A stretch of 14,392 nt of DNA from RGIG5579 sp045590715 (GCA_045590715.1 JAZNRO010000068.1:1-14392), one strand, 5' to 3'; shown: positions 1-7,049, counted from the first letter of the stretch. Notes: generated by a model from the sequence alone, not told the origin. Numbers and translations are program-made.

Positions 1-1
1 T

Positions 2-604
2 GCGGAAAAATACGGCTGCCGCGCGAAACTTGTGCTGACGGGATTCCGCTTTATTGGAAATCTTATCACCGGCTTTGAAGAAGAAAAGAAAAATACCGGC
101 TCCGGCCCCGATTTCCTTTTGGGCTACGAAGAAAGCTACGGTTATCTTGCCGGCAAGCACGCAAGGGATAAAGACGCCATCGTAGCGGCAATGCTCATTT
201 GCGAAATGGCCGCATACCACAAACAAAACGGCAGAACCCTGATAGATGCCTTAAATGAAATCTACAAAGAATACGGCTATTTTCTTGATACTGTTGAATC
301 CTTCTCCCTTGCGGGAAAAGAAGGTATTGAAAGGATCGGGGAAATTATGACCCAGCTTCGGGCAGATCCTGAAGTATTCCCCGGAACAAAAGAGGTGCTG
401 GACTATGCAAGTGGCATCGACGATCTTCCCCGGGCAAACGTATTGAAATTCTATCTGGAAGACGGCTCCTGGATCGCCGCACGTCCTTCCGGTACCGAGC
501 CTAAGATCAAATTTTACTATTCCATCTGCGGAAAGGACAAAGTGGCCGCAGAGGAAAAACTAAATCGTTATAAAACCGTTATCTGGGAAAAAACCGGTCT
601 GTAA
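2..604 (+). CDS. pgcA: Phospho-sugar mutase (alpha-phosphoglucomutase type), 3' part only
   Basis: The reading frame is already open at base 2, so the gene begins outside the window; 200 C-terminal residues are visible. They match the end of the alpha-D-phosphohexomutase family, which interconverts hexose-1-phosphate and hexose-6-phosphate in the cytoplasm. Seen: a sugar-binding loop GYEESYGYL followed by ARDKDAIVAA, the pattern of Gram-positive PgcA-type enzymes, and near the C-terminus the phosphate-binding loop RPSGTEPKIKFY. The catalytic serine and metal-binding loop lie upstream of the window. PgcA supplies glucose-1-phosphate for UDP-glucose and cell-envelope glycans. Phosphomannomutase activity cannot be excluded from this fragment. 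No terminator directly follows the stop codon; the nearest candidate lies about 130 bases downstream. Confidence 0.88.
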   Translation, partial: AEKYGCRAKLVLTGFRFIGNLITGFEEEKKNTGSGPDFLLGYEESYGYLAGKHARDKDAIVAAMLICEMAAYHKQNGRTLIDALNEIYKEYGYFLDTVESFSLAGKEGIERIGEIMTQLRADPEVFPGTKEVLDYASGIDDLPRANVLKFYLEDGSWIAARPSGTEPKIKFYYSICGKDKVAAEEKLNRYKTVIWEKTGL

Positions 605-700
605 AAAAGAGAAATTCCACCGCAAAAGGCGTAGTTCTTATAGAATAAATAAAAAATATATCCATTTCTGTTAAAAACCCACATCGCATTTGCCAAACAA

Positions 701-729
701 TTTTTTAGCCAAGCCCAAACCCTTATAAT
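701..729 (+). promoter_or_regulatory. Candidate promoter just upstream of a terminator-like hairpin
   Basis: A perfect -10 hexamer TATAAT lies at 724-729, with a T-rich -35 position (TTTTTT, 701-706) at 17-bp spacing. The -35 is poor and the region is AT-rich, so this may be chance. If used, transcription would start near 736, right at the base of the 735-778 hairpin, giving either a very short RNA or transcription into the palindrome array. Confidence 0.3.
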
Positions 730-734
730 AATAG

Positions 735-781
735 AAAGAGAGAACAAATCGGTTCTGTAGCCGAAACGTACTCTCTTTTTT
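735..781 (+). terminator. Terminator-like two-part hairpin with T tail
   Basis: AAAGAGAG (735-742) pairs with CTCTCTTT (771-778). An inner stem TCGG (749-752) / CCGA (761-764) can form inside it, and six T residues end at 781. It is the first plausible rho-independent terminator after the phospho-sugar mutase gene, about 130 bases past its stop. The outer stem is AU/GU-rich, so strength is uncertain. The six-T run favours + strand use. Confidence 0.5.
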
Positions 782-787
782 AATAAA

Positions 788-987
788 ATGAAATCGTTAC
801 CGTGTAACGATGAAATCTTCACTTCGTTCTGATGAAATCCAAGGTAGGCCCTTGGATGAAATCAAATCCGTCTACTTATCACCCTGCAAGGCAGGATTTC
901 ATCGCGGGAGTGATTTCATCCGCCGTAGGCGGATTTCACCCGTCGAAGACGGATTTGACTGCGTGTTCTCCGTGAAGGCGAACACGC
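788..987. repeat. Array of short palindromes spaced by ATGAAATC / GATTTCAT
   Basis: The word ATGAAATC occurs at 788, 810, 832 and 856 (spacing 22, 22, 24). Its reverse complement GATTTCAT occurs at 895 and 912, with GATTTCAC at 932. Between words sit small hairpins: ATCGTTAC/GTAACGAT (793-800/804-811), ATCCAAGG/CCTTGGAT (837-844/850-857), CCTGC/GCAGG (883-887/891-895), ATCCGCC/GGCGGAT (918-924/928-934) and CCGTC/GACGG (940-944/948-952). The last is GCGTGTTC/GAACACGC (961-968/980-987). A longer pair, AAATCCGTCT (864-873) and AGACGGATTT (947-956), encloses part of the array. Stem sequences differ while stem geometry is kept, which looks like a palindromic repeat family rather than a gene. The open frame across it is low-complexity and judged non-coding. 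Confidence 0.8.
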
Positions 988-1009
988 TAATGGGTCGGTT
1001 TTTTGTTTT

Positions 1010-2431
1010 TTATTTTACTTTTTTATTCTTGCCGTAGATATAGAACATCACCATGGAAATCGCAAAGAATAGGATGGAAATAACGATTAAAATATTTCTT
1101 TCTCTTTCCTTTTTTTCTCTTTCTTTTCTTAAGCGCAGAGCTTCTTTTTCCCGTCTATCCCTAGCTTCTTTTTCCAGACGTTCTTTTTCCGCCTTGGCCT
1201 TTTCTTCCGCTTCGATCCGGGCTCTTTCTTCTTCCTCGATTATGCGCATTTCTTCGTAGGAAAGCTGATTTTCAAAGAAATCGTTTTTCTCTACGTCCTC
1301 CCCTACCAAGGAGCGGAAAAGACCGTAGGAATTGGGGGAATAGTTTCGGATCTGGGTGCTTTTTTTAATCTCCCCGTTCTCTCCGTTCAGCCAGCGGCGA
1401 AACCAGGTGTACTGCTGGGAATCGTGACAGGCAAAACCAAGTTTCGTTACTTCAAAAGCGGTTTTTCCGTCAAAGGATTGTAGCGGCGTATCCCAATCCA
1501 GGGTGATCTGATTTTCGGAATATAAATGCAGATAGGTTTTCGGTACTTCATAGGTGCCGTAGAGGGCACGGCTTTCGGGGAAGGCTTCTTCCGAGCCGGC
1601 CTGCAGCACCGCGTCCCGCAGGGTGTGGGAATTTAGGATATGCTGACCGTGTCCGTACTCTCCCAAAGGATCGTGGCCCACTACCACAAGGGGACGGAAA
1701 CGGCGGAGCATCTCCACTTGAAATCCTACTACGTCTTCATAGGAATATCCCCTACCGGAAAGCTGCTGCATTGCCGCGTCTTCACTTTTGCTGTAAAGAT
1801 CGGGAAAGGGACCGATCACCGGGTAATGGGTAACGCCTACGGTCCAAAGTCCCTGAAGCAGCTCGTGGCGGCGCATAGGCTCGTTTTGATGATCGGTAAA
1901 ATAGATCACCTGAACGGAAAGCTTCTTCTCCCCGGCGTAATAAGGCAAGATACCGGCAAAAAACAGTTGTTCATCGTCGGCGTGGGTGGTCATCAGACAG
2001 AGGTCTGCCTTTTCCGCCGGCTCTTTCCAGATCTGCACCCAGGAAGGGACAGCGCCGGAAAAACCGTAAATTTCAAGAAAGGTTGCTTCCCCTTCAAAAG
2101 ACAGAGTGATCTCCTTTTGTGGGGCATCGAAAAGATCGGTGATACTGATATACTGACGAAGGAATGAAGCAGAAAAGGTTTTGGTCTGGTCTCCTGCCGT
2201 CAAAGTAAGAGAAATGGGCTTCGTATGAAAAATAAGATAGATGGAATCCATCTCTTTTTCTGCTGAAAGGGTAAAGGATTCTTTTACGGTAACGGGCCTT
2301 GACTCTCTGCCGTCTGTCAAGGCAGGATAAGGGGTAGAAAGAGCAAGGCTCTCCCCTTCTGCCAGAACAAAAATCTCTGTCAAGGAAAAAACGAAAACAA
2401 GAGCAAGTAATAGGGATAAAACTTTTTTCAT
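1010..2431 (-). CDS. Secreted, membrane-tethered PIG-L/LmbE-type deacetylase
   Basis: 473 residues. An N-terminal signal peptide (about 1-24) is followed by a beta-rich segment (about 30-130) resembling a carbohydrate-binding sandwich. The PIG-L/LmbE-like domain (about 140-290) has the metal-binding signature HADDE at 150-154 and a later His cluster GHGQH at 260-264. Family members are zinc-dependent N-deacetylases acting on GlcNAc-type substrates. Residues 391-446 are a charged Glu/Lys/Arg coiled-coil stalk, ending in one membrane segment (447-466) and a Lys-rich tail, so the enzyme should sit outside the cell. It is the last gene of a three-gene leftward operon, and its ATG overlaps the HAD stop in ATGA. 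Substrate unknown; a glycan or envelope target is inferred from location. Confidence 0.8.
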   Translation of the reverse strand: MKKVLSLLLALVFVFSLTEIFVLAEGESLALSTPYPALTDGRESRPVTVKESFTLSAEKEMDSIYLIFHTKPISLTLTAGDQTKTFSASFLRQYISITDLFDAPQKEITLSFEGEATFLEIYGFSGAVPSWVQIWKEPAEKADLCLMTTHADDEQLFFAGILPYYAGEKKLSVQVIYFTDHQNEPMRRHELLQGLWTVGVTHYPVIGPFPDLYSKSEDAAMQQLSGRGYSYEDVVGFQVEMLRRFRPLVVVGHDPLGEYGHGQHILNSHTLRDAVLQAGSEEAFPESRALYGTYEVPKTYLHLYSENQITLDWDTPLQSFDGKTAFEVTKLGFACHDSQQYTWFRRWLNGENGEIKKSTQIRNYSPNSYGLFRSLVGEDVEKNDFFENQLSYEEMRIIEEEERARIEAEEKAKAEKERLEKEARDRREKEALRLRKEREKKERERNILIVISILFFAISMVMFYIYGKNKKVK

Positions 2432-3072
2432 TTCAGCAAATGCTCCTTTAATTCCTTCACCGTTTCAAAAATATCATCCGCGCCGGCTTCCACAAGTTCT
2501 TCCCTTGAGCCGTAGCCGTAAAGAACGCCAATAGCAGAAAGACCAAGTTCTTTTCCTGCCAGGACGTCGTATTTCCGGTCACCGATCATATAGGATTCCT
2601 TGGGGTCGGCTCCGGTTTTTTCAAGGGCGTAGCGAAGTACGTCCGTTTTCTCACTGCGCCCTACTCCATCCATGGTAGCGCCGCAAACGTCATCAAAATA
2701 AGAGAAAAGATCAAAATGCTCCAAAATACGAAGGGCGAATTCTTCCGGTTTGGAGGTAGCCAGGATCACCTTCTTCCCCCTATCTTTCAGTTCTTTTAAA
2801 AGAGAGGGGACGCCTTCGTATACTTCGTTTTCAAAAATGCCCTTTTCCCGGAAATACGCCCGGTAATGCTCTACTGCTTCCTGGGCCTTCTCTTTTGAAA
2901 AACCGTAATAGCCCATAAAAGAATCCACAAGAGGCGGGCCGATAAAGGGAAAAAGTTTTTCCCTCTTCTCTTCCCGGATCCCAAAAGCCAGAAGGGCTTT
3001 CTGCACGGAATTTGTAATACCAAGGCCGGGATCGGTCAATGTTCCGTCTAAATCAAAGAAATAATACTTCAT
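2428..3072 (-). CDS. HAD-superfamily hydrolase, phosphoglycolate phosphatase-like
   Basis: 214 residues, the usual size of a subfamily IA HAD phosphatase. Motif I is DLDGTLTD at residues 7-14, with nucleophile Asp7 and acid Asp9. Motif II is the Thr in ATSK (about 105-108), a lysine follows near 142, and motif III is MIGDRKYD at 162-169. An alpha-helical cap is inserted after motif I. These are cytoplasmic phosphomonoesterases; specificity (phosphoglycolate, nucleotide, sugar phosphate) cannot be read from motifs. The start lies two bases after the stop of the upstream gene, with only a weak AAGG in front, and its stop overlaps the next start, so translation is probably coupled through the operon. 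Confidence 0.85.
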   Translation of the reverse strand: MKYYFFDLDGTLTDPGLGITNSVQKALLAFGIREEKREKLFPFIGPPLVDSFMGYYGFSKEKAQEAVEHYRAYFREKGIFENEVYEGVPSLLKELKDRGKKVILATSKPEEFALRILEHFDLFSYFDDVCGATMDGVGRSEKTDVLRYALEKTGADPKESYMIGDRKYDVLAGKELGLSAIGVLYGYGSREELVEAGADDIFETVKELKEHLLK

Positions 3073-3074
3073 CC

Positions 3075-4205
3075 TTAAAAGCAGATCTTATAGCACAAAG
3101 ATCCCATTTCACCTTTCTCGTTTTCCACTGTAACAAAAATTAAATTCTCGTAGATAAACTCTACCTTCAACACCTTCTCTCCCTGGGAAAGGAAAGAAGA
3201 AAGAGAAATATTTCTTTTTTTACTAAGGCAAAGAATCTCTTCTGTCTTTCCATTTTTTGCCACGCCTACGGCGTAGGTGCCACCGGGAGATACGGTGAGA
3301 AGTTCTACCGAATCAAAGCCGGAAAGTTTCCGGGAAGTGGTTTTCTCACCCAAAAGCAGATGGGACCAGGTGGCGGTAAGCTCTTCTTTTTCTTCTTCAT
3401 CCAGACGCTGAGCGTAAAGGCGGTTTAAGGGCTTGGAATATTCTCCGGAAAGGTCTAATGCGCTCTGTACCGCCTGACCGGTCTTACAGTTTAAAGCCAC
3501 GAGAATATCGCCTTTTTCCCCTTTTACGGTAAAATATGCATCGGTATTATTTAAGAAAGCGCCGAAACGGATATCTTTTCCGAAATCGGCAAGAGAAACC
3601 TCTTTTACGTCTACGATGCGAAGGCTACCGTCCATAGGATCGGTGTGATATACCGTTACCTTTTCTCCCGAAAGAGAAAGGGCGTAAGAAGCGTTACCGG
3701 AAAAACCGAGAACGTGGGTTCCGTAGGGGTCTACCCCACTGATAGAATCGGAGAACATGGGGTAGCAAAGTCCCTCTTCCGGATGAATACAGTATTTTTT
3801 GCCCTCTTCATCCCGGTAGATGATACGGTCCTCCCGCAAAGCGGGCCACAGTCCTTCATAAGAGGGGTCGGGCGTGTAAAGGAAGGTCTTTTTGATGCCG
3901 TACTCCTCTTCCACCTTTACCTTGTAATAAGAAAATGTTTTTCCTTCAAAGCCGAAGGGAGTAAGATCCAGCGTTTCAAGCGGAAGTTCCTCAAACTCCG
4001 TTTTGCCCAGGGCGTTTAACAAAAGGGCCTTTTCCCTATCTTTAGAAAGCAGAAGTTTTCCGTTATAGTCATAGGCCTCATCAAAAGAAGTGATAAGGCT
4101 TAAGCCTTTTTGGTTATACATACGGAGAACGTATAAGAAAGCGCCAAACAAAACAAAAACGATCAAAAGTAAAACCAAAAAAATAGTCAGCTGTTTTTTC
4201 TTCAT
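3075..4205 (-). CDS. Membrane-anchored protein of unknown function
   Basis: 376 residues from the ATG at 4205, chosen because AAGGAGG stands seven bases upstream and the sequence then reads as a clean N-terminal anchor (MKKKQLT, hydrophobic about 7-28). A longer in-frame extension to 4328 has no ribosome site and runs into the divergent gene, so it is rejected. After one membrane segment the protein is predicted to be extracytoplasmic. It is rich in alternating hydrophobic/charged strands, with recurring elements such as VDVKEVSLADFGKDI and KVLKVEFIYENLIFVTVENE suggesting a beta-rich, possibly propeller-like fold. I do not recognise a family. It heads the operon with the HAD phosphatase and the surface deacetylase, so a role at the envelope is plausible but unproven. 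Confidence 0.8.
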   Translation of the reverse strand: MKKKQLTIFLVLLLIVFVLFGAFLYVLRMYNQKGLSLITSFDEAYDYNGKLLLSKDREKALLLNALGKTEFEELPLETLDLTPFGFEGKTFSYYKVKVEEEYGIKKTFLYTPDPSYEGLWPALREDRIIYRDEEGKKYCIHPEEGLCYPMFSDSISGVDPYGTHVLGFSGNASYALSLSGEKVTVYHTDPMDGSLRIVDVKEVSLADFGKDIRFGAFLNNTDAYFTVKGEKGDILVALNCKTGQAVQSALDLSGEYSKPLNRLYAQRLDEEEKEELTATWSHLLLGEKTTSRKLSGFDSVELLTVSPGGTYAVGVAKNGKTEEILCLSKKRNISLSSFLSQGEKVLKVEFIYENLIFVTVENEKGEMGSLCYKICF

Positions 4206-4223
4206 ACTTTCCTCCTTGGGGAA

Positions 4224-4252
4224 TTGTATTTTTCTTTTATTTGTGTTATAGT
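4224..4252 (+). promoter_or_regulatory. Promoter of the LMW phosphatase-rimI-tsaD operon
   Basis: TTGTAT (4224-4229), a 17-bp spacer and TATAGT (4247-4252) preceded by TGT, an extended -10. Predicted start near 4259 gives a leader of about 12 bases holding only the ribosome site GAGGTG (4260-4265). The opposite strand carries TATAAC at 4250-4245, a possible -10 for the leftward operon with no good -35, so the two promoters may overlap and compete. Confidence 0.65.
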
Positions 4253-4270
4253 AATCTGCGAGGTGAAAAA

Positions 4271-4702
4271 ATGAACGTACTTTTTGTTTGTACCGGCAAT
4301 ACCTGCCGCAGTCCCATGGCCCAGGCAATTTTTGAAAAAATGCTTTCGGAAAAGAATCTGTCTTACAAGGCAGACTCTGCGGGGATCTATGCGATTCCGG
4401 GACAAAAGACGGCGGAAAACACCTTGAAAGTTCTGGAAAAGAACTTTGATATCACCGATTTTTCCCATAGCGCAAAGCCCTGCACGAAAGAAACGATCGA
4501 CCGGGCGGACCTTGTGATCGGAATGACGGAAAATCACAGAGATCTTTTAATAAACCTTTTCGGAAACAAGGAAAAGATCCTTTCCCTTCCCCTCTCCGTA
4601 GGCGACCCTTACGGGGGTGACCTTCCTTGTTATGAAAAATGTGGGAAAGAGATCGAAAAAGCCCTTCTGATGCTTTTTGAGAAAGGGGTATTTGATGACT
4701 GA
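4271..4702 (+). CDS. Low-molecular-weight phosphatase, probable protein-arginine phosphatase (YwlE-like)
   Basis: 143 residues, standard for the LMW-PTP fold. The start at 4271 places the P-loop at the N-terminus (MNVLFVCTGNTCRSP: Cys7 nucleophile, Arg13) and is preceded by GAGGTG; an earlier in-frame ATG at 4241 overlaps the promoter. The general acid is Asp112 in GDPYGG. Thr11, in the CTGNTCRSP form, is the residue reported to favour phospho-arginine in B. subtilis YwlE, whereas classical tyrosine phosphatases have CLGNICRSP. So the likely role is reversal of McsB-type protein arginine phosphorylation in the cytoplasm. It is first in a three-gene operon; its stop overlaps the rimI start by eight bases. 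Tyrosine phosphatase activity remains possible. Confidence 0.85.
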   Translation: MNVLFVCTGNTCRSPMAQAIFEKMLSEKNLSYKADSAGIYAIPGQKTAENTLKVLEKNFDITDFSHSAKPCTKETIDRADLVIGMTENHRDLLINLFGNKEKILSLPLSVGDPYGGDLPCYEKCGKEIEKALLMLFEKGVFDD

Positions 4703-5132
4703 AATCAGCCTTATCACAAAAGAAGATCTCCCCTTTATCCGGGTCTTGGAAGAAAAACTTTTTTCCGACCCTTGGAATGAAAATTCTCTTTTCTCCTGGC
4801 TTTCCTGTTCAGGCGCAAAAGGCTATGTTTTAAAAGTGGACGGCGTAAGAGCATCTTACGCGCTATTTCAAACGATATGTGGGGAAGGCGAACTTCTTCG
4901 CTGCGGCGTAGAGCCACAGTTTTCAAGAAAAGGTCTTACCTTTACCCTTTTATCTTTTGCACTGGAAAAAGAAAAAAACGAAGGGGCAAAGCGGATCTTT
5001 CTGGAAGTGAGAAAAAACAATCTTCCGGCGAAAAATCTTTATGAAAAACTGGGCTTTCGTTTACTGGGAGAAAGAAAAAACTACTACCATAAGCCCACGG
5101 ACGACGCTTTGATCTATGAAAAAATTCTGTAA
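4695..5132 (+). CDS. rimI: GNAT acetyltransferase, ribosomal protein S18 alanine N-acetyltransferase-like
   Basis: 145 residues from ATG 4695, six bases after GAAAGGGG; it overlaps the previous gene by eight bases. RimI family features are present: an N-terminal DLPFIRVLEEKLFSDPW, the C-terminal NNLPAKNLYEKLGF and YYHKPTDDALIYEKIL. RimI acetylates the N-terminal alanine of ribosomal protein S18, and in Bacillota its gene typically lies next to tsaD, as here. The acetyl-CoA loop is unusual: the family pattern Q/R-x-x-G-x-G/A reads SRKGLT, so both outer positions deviate. This may mean weak acetyl-CoA binding or a changed substrate. The tsaE and tsaB genes that often precede rimI are absent. 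Confidence 0.82.
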   Translation: MTEISLITKEDLPFIRVLEEKLFSDPWNENSLFSWLSCSGAKGYVLKVDGVRASYALFQTICGEGELLRCGVEPQFSRKGLTFTLLSFALEKEKNEGAKRIFLEVRKNNLPAKNLYEKLGFRLLGERKNYYHKPTDDALIYEKIL

Positions 5133-5144
5133 CGGAGTAATAAA

Positions 5145-6158
5145 ATGAAAATCCTTGCTTTTGAATCCTCCTGCGATGAAACTGCCGCGGCAGTGGTGGA
5201 GGACGGAAGACGTATTTTATCCAATATCGTTTTAAGCCAGATCGACATTCATCACCGCTACGGCGGAGTGGTGCCGGAGATCGCTTCCCGGGCTCACACG
5301 GAGGCTATTTGCACCGTTTGTGACAGAGCGCTTGCGGAAGCAGGTCTTACCATCGACCACATTGACGCCATCGGAGTAACGAACCGTCCCGGTCTCATCG
5401 GCGCTCTTTTGGTTGGGGTAAACTTTGCCAAATCCCTGGCTTTTTCAAAAGACCTTCCTCTTATTCCCGTCAATCACATTGAAGGTCATATTGCGGCCCT
5501 TTATCTGGCCCATCCGGATCTGGAACCGCCCTTTGTGGCTCTCATTATGAGCGGCGGTCACACTTCTCTTGTAGAAGTAAAGGGATATACCGCTTTTTCT
5601 CTCATCGGCGCAACCCGTGATGATGCGGTAGGCGAAGCCTTTGACAAGGCGGGCCGTATTATCGGCATCGGTTACCCCGGCGGAAAAGAAATGGACCGGC
5701 TTTCCCATTTAGGAAATCCAAATGCCATTCCCCTGCCTGCGGCGGCTATCCGGGATCACGACTTTGACTTTACTTTTTCGGGCCTGAAGACCGCGGTGAT
5801 CAACTACGCCCACAACAAAAAACAGCTGGGCGAAGAGATCGTGCCGGAGGATCTGGCGGCTTCTTTCACCAAAGCCACTTGCGACGGCATTGCATCCCGG
5901 CTTCAGAACGTCCTTACCGCCTTCCCTCATAAAAAACTGGTACTGGCCGGCGGGGTTGCCGCAAATTCTCATATCCGAAAAACCGCAGAAGAGGTTTGCA
6001 AAAAATGCGGTACTACCCTATATCTTCCCCCCGTTTCTCTCTGCGGAGATAACGGCGCGATGATTGCGGCCCAGGCATATTACAACTACAAGGCGGGAAT
6101 CCTGGCAGACGAGAGCCTGAACGCTCACGCTACCTCCCCTTTCAGCTTCAAATTCTAA
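5145..6158 (+). CDS. tsaD: tRNA N6-adenosine threonylcarbamoyltransferase TsaD
   Basis: 337 residues, the normal length. TsaD transfers the threonylcarbamoyl group from its adenylate to A37 of ANN-reading tRNAs, giving t6A, in a complex with TsaB and TsaE. Seen: N-terminal ILAFESSCDETAAAVV, metal ligands His111 and His115 in NHIEGH, the loop SGGHTSL (136-142), TRDDAVGEAFDKAGR, GLKTAV, and a C-terminal LCGDNGAMIA carrying the conserved aspartate. Start ATG 5145 has GGAG upstream and lies 12 bases after rimI, so it is the third gene of the operon. The gene ends in a convergent gap with no clear poly-U terminator. Confidence 0.97.
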   Translation: MKILAFESSCDETAAAVVEDGRRILSNIVLSQIDIHHRYGGVVPEIASRAHTEAICTVCDRALAEAGLTIDHIDAIGVTNRPGLIGALLVGVNFAKSLAFSKDLPLIPVNHIEGHIAALYLAHPDLEPPFVALIMSGGHTSLVEVKGYTAFSLIGATRDDAVGEAFDKAGRIIGIGYPGGKEMDRLSHLGNPNAIPLPAAAIRDHDFDFTFSGLKTAVINYAHNKKQLGEEIVPEDLAASFTKATCDGIASRLQNVLTAFPHKKLVLAGGVAANSHIRKTAEEVCKKCGTTLYLPPVSLCGDNGAMIAAQAYYNYKAGILADESLNAHATSPFSFKF

Positions 6159-6170
6159 CCATTATCATTT

Positions 6171-6268
6171 CACTTTTTCCACAAGAAAATGTGGAAAACT
6201 TTGTGGAGAATGTGAAAAAGTGCGATATTTCAAGGCTTTTTCGCCCCAAAATCCGCGCTTTTCACATT
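6171..6268. repeat. Cluster of DnaA-box-like words in inverted pairs
   Basis: Three nonamers fit the relaxed DnaA box TTWTNCACA: TTTTCCACA (6175-6183, +), TGTGGAAAA (6190-6198, -) and TGTGAAAAA (6211-6219, -). Two more have one mismatch: TGTGGAGAA (6202-6210) and CTTTTCACA (6258-6266). The first two form a perfect 9-bp inverted repeat with a 6-base loop. CACTTTTTC (6171-6179) and GAAAAAGTG (6214-6222) form an outer 9-bp pair, and AATGTGAAAA (6209-6218) pairs with TTTTCACATT (6259-6268). The site lies between convergent genes. No T tail follows the stems in either direction, so a simple terminator does not explain it. Protein binding is inferred only. Confidence 0.5.
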
Positions 6269-6306
6269 TTTCAAGAAAATAAAACGCTTTTTGTAAAAGG
6301 AAAAAA

Positions 6307-7020
6307 TTATTCCTCTTCGCTCTCCTTCTGTTCCCAAAAATCTCCTTCTCCGGAGAGGAAACGGATGGAGCGTTCTACCGCGTCTCTGGCGTTGCCCCAG
6401 GGCTCTTTCTGATAGCGGTAATCAAACTTTTTGCAAAAATGGGATACGTCCCCTTTCAGGGAATCCAGATACCCCATCTGAACCTTTTGCGCCGCATCCA
6501 AAAAGTCGGAAAGCTTCTTTTTGGGAATATAAAGCTTTGCGGTTTTCAAAAAGCGGGTATAACAGGGCAGACAGAAATAGGTCTGCTTTTCCATTTTTCT
6601 GCGAAATTCGATATCCAGGTCCCAGAGAAGACAGGCAGTCTCAAACATTTTGCTTAAATGGAATTCTACTCTTTCGCAAACGTAGCAAGTATTGCAAAAA
6701 CTTTCGGTATGACCGGCCACCCCGGAAAGTTTTTCTTTTAAAGAAATTTTAGGAGTAGCGCATTCCTTCCGGATCTGGTCCAGATGGCTTTCCAGCATTA
6801 GTGCCAGAGGAAGTCTTTTTTGCGCAGAAAAAAGCTTTTCGAAATGGTGGGCGCAAAAGCCCTTTTCATTGGTCTGGATCCGGATATCCGGCTCCATCAT
6901 AGAAGCACCCAGGATCAGATCGATCTCACCGTCCTCCAGTTTTTTTCTCATTCTGCAAAAGGGACAGCTGCCGGTTTCATCAAAGGCTTCATTTACCGGA
7001 ATGGTATAGATTTTTTCCAT
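6307..7020 (-). CDS. Cysteine-rich putative zinc-binding protein (DUF6062-like)
   Basis: 237 residues. The start is preceded by GAGGAG six bases upstream. The opening EKIYTIPVNEAFDETGSCPFC and the later Cys pairs match what I recall as DUF6062, a family seen mainly in Clostridia without known function. Potential metal ligands come in pairs: Cys19/Cys22, Cys56-His58-His59, Cys109/Cys112/Cys115 and Cys150/Cys153. This suggests two or more structural zinc sites in a soluble, mostly helical protein. No signal peptide or membrane segment is visible. It has its own strong promoter, stands alone on the minus strand and converges with tsaD. A nucleic-acid or protein-binding role is a guess. Confidence 0.75.
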   Translation of the reverse strand: MEKIYTIPVNEAFDETGSCPFCRMRKKLEDGEIDLILGASMMEPDIRIQTNEKGFCAHHFEKLFSAQKRLPLALMLESHLDQIRKECATPKISLKEKLSGVAGHTESFCNTCYVCERVEFHLSKMFETACLLWDLDIEFRRKMEKQTYFCLPCYTRFLKTAKLYIPKKKLSDFLDAAQKVQMGYLDSLKGDVSHFCKKFDYRYQKEPWGNARDAVERSIRFLSGEGDFWEQKESEEE

Positions 7021-7049
7021 CTTTTTCTCCTCTGGTAATTTCTTTTTTT

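Noticed and set aside
788..987. CRISPR-like array
   Set aside because: The constant word is only eight bases, changes orientation, and the intervening segments are palindromes rather than unique spacers.
810..1037. 75-residue open frame on the + strand
   Set aside because: It translates the palindrome array and the T-rich stretch after it, has no ribosome site and gives low-complexity sequence; an RNA or DNA structure explains it better.
1640..2167. 175-residue open frame on the + strand
   Set aside because: Entirely antisense to the well-supported deacetylase domain, without ribosome site or recognisable domain.
4206..4328. N-terminal extension of the membrane-anchored protein
   Set aside because: It would run through the divergent promoter and into the phosphatase gene, while AAGGAGG marks the ATG at 4205.
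6171..6268. Chromosomal replication origin
   Set aside because: No dnaA, dnaN or AT-rich unwinding element is seen nearby and only a few degenerate boxes are present; a DnaA-binding site is the most that can be proposed.
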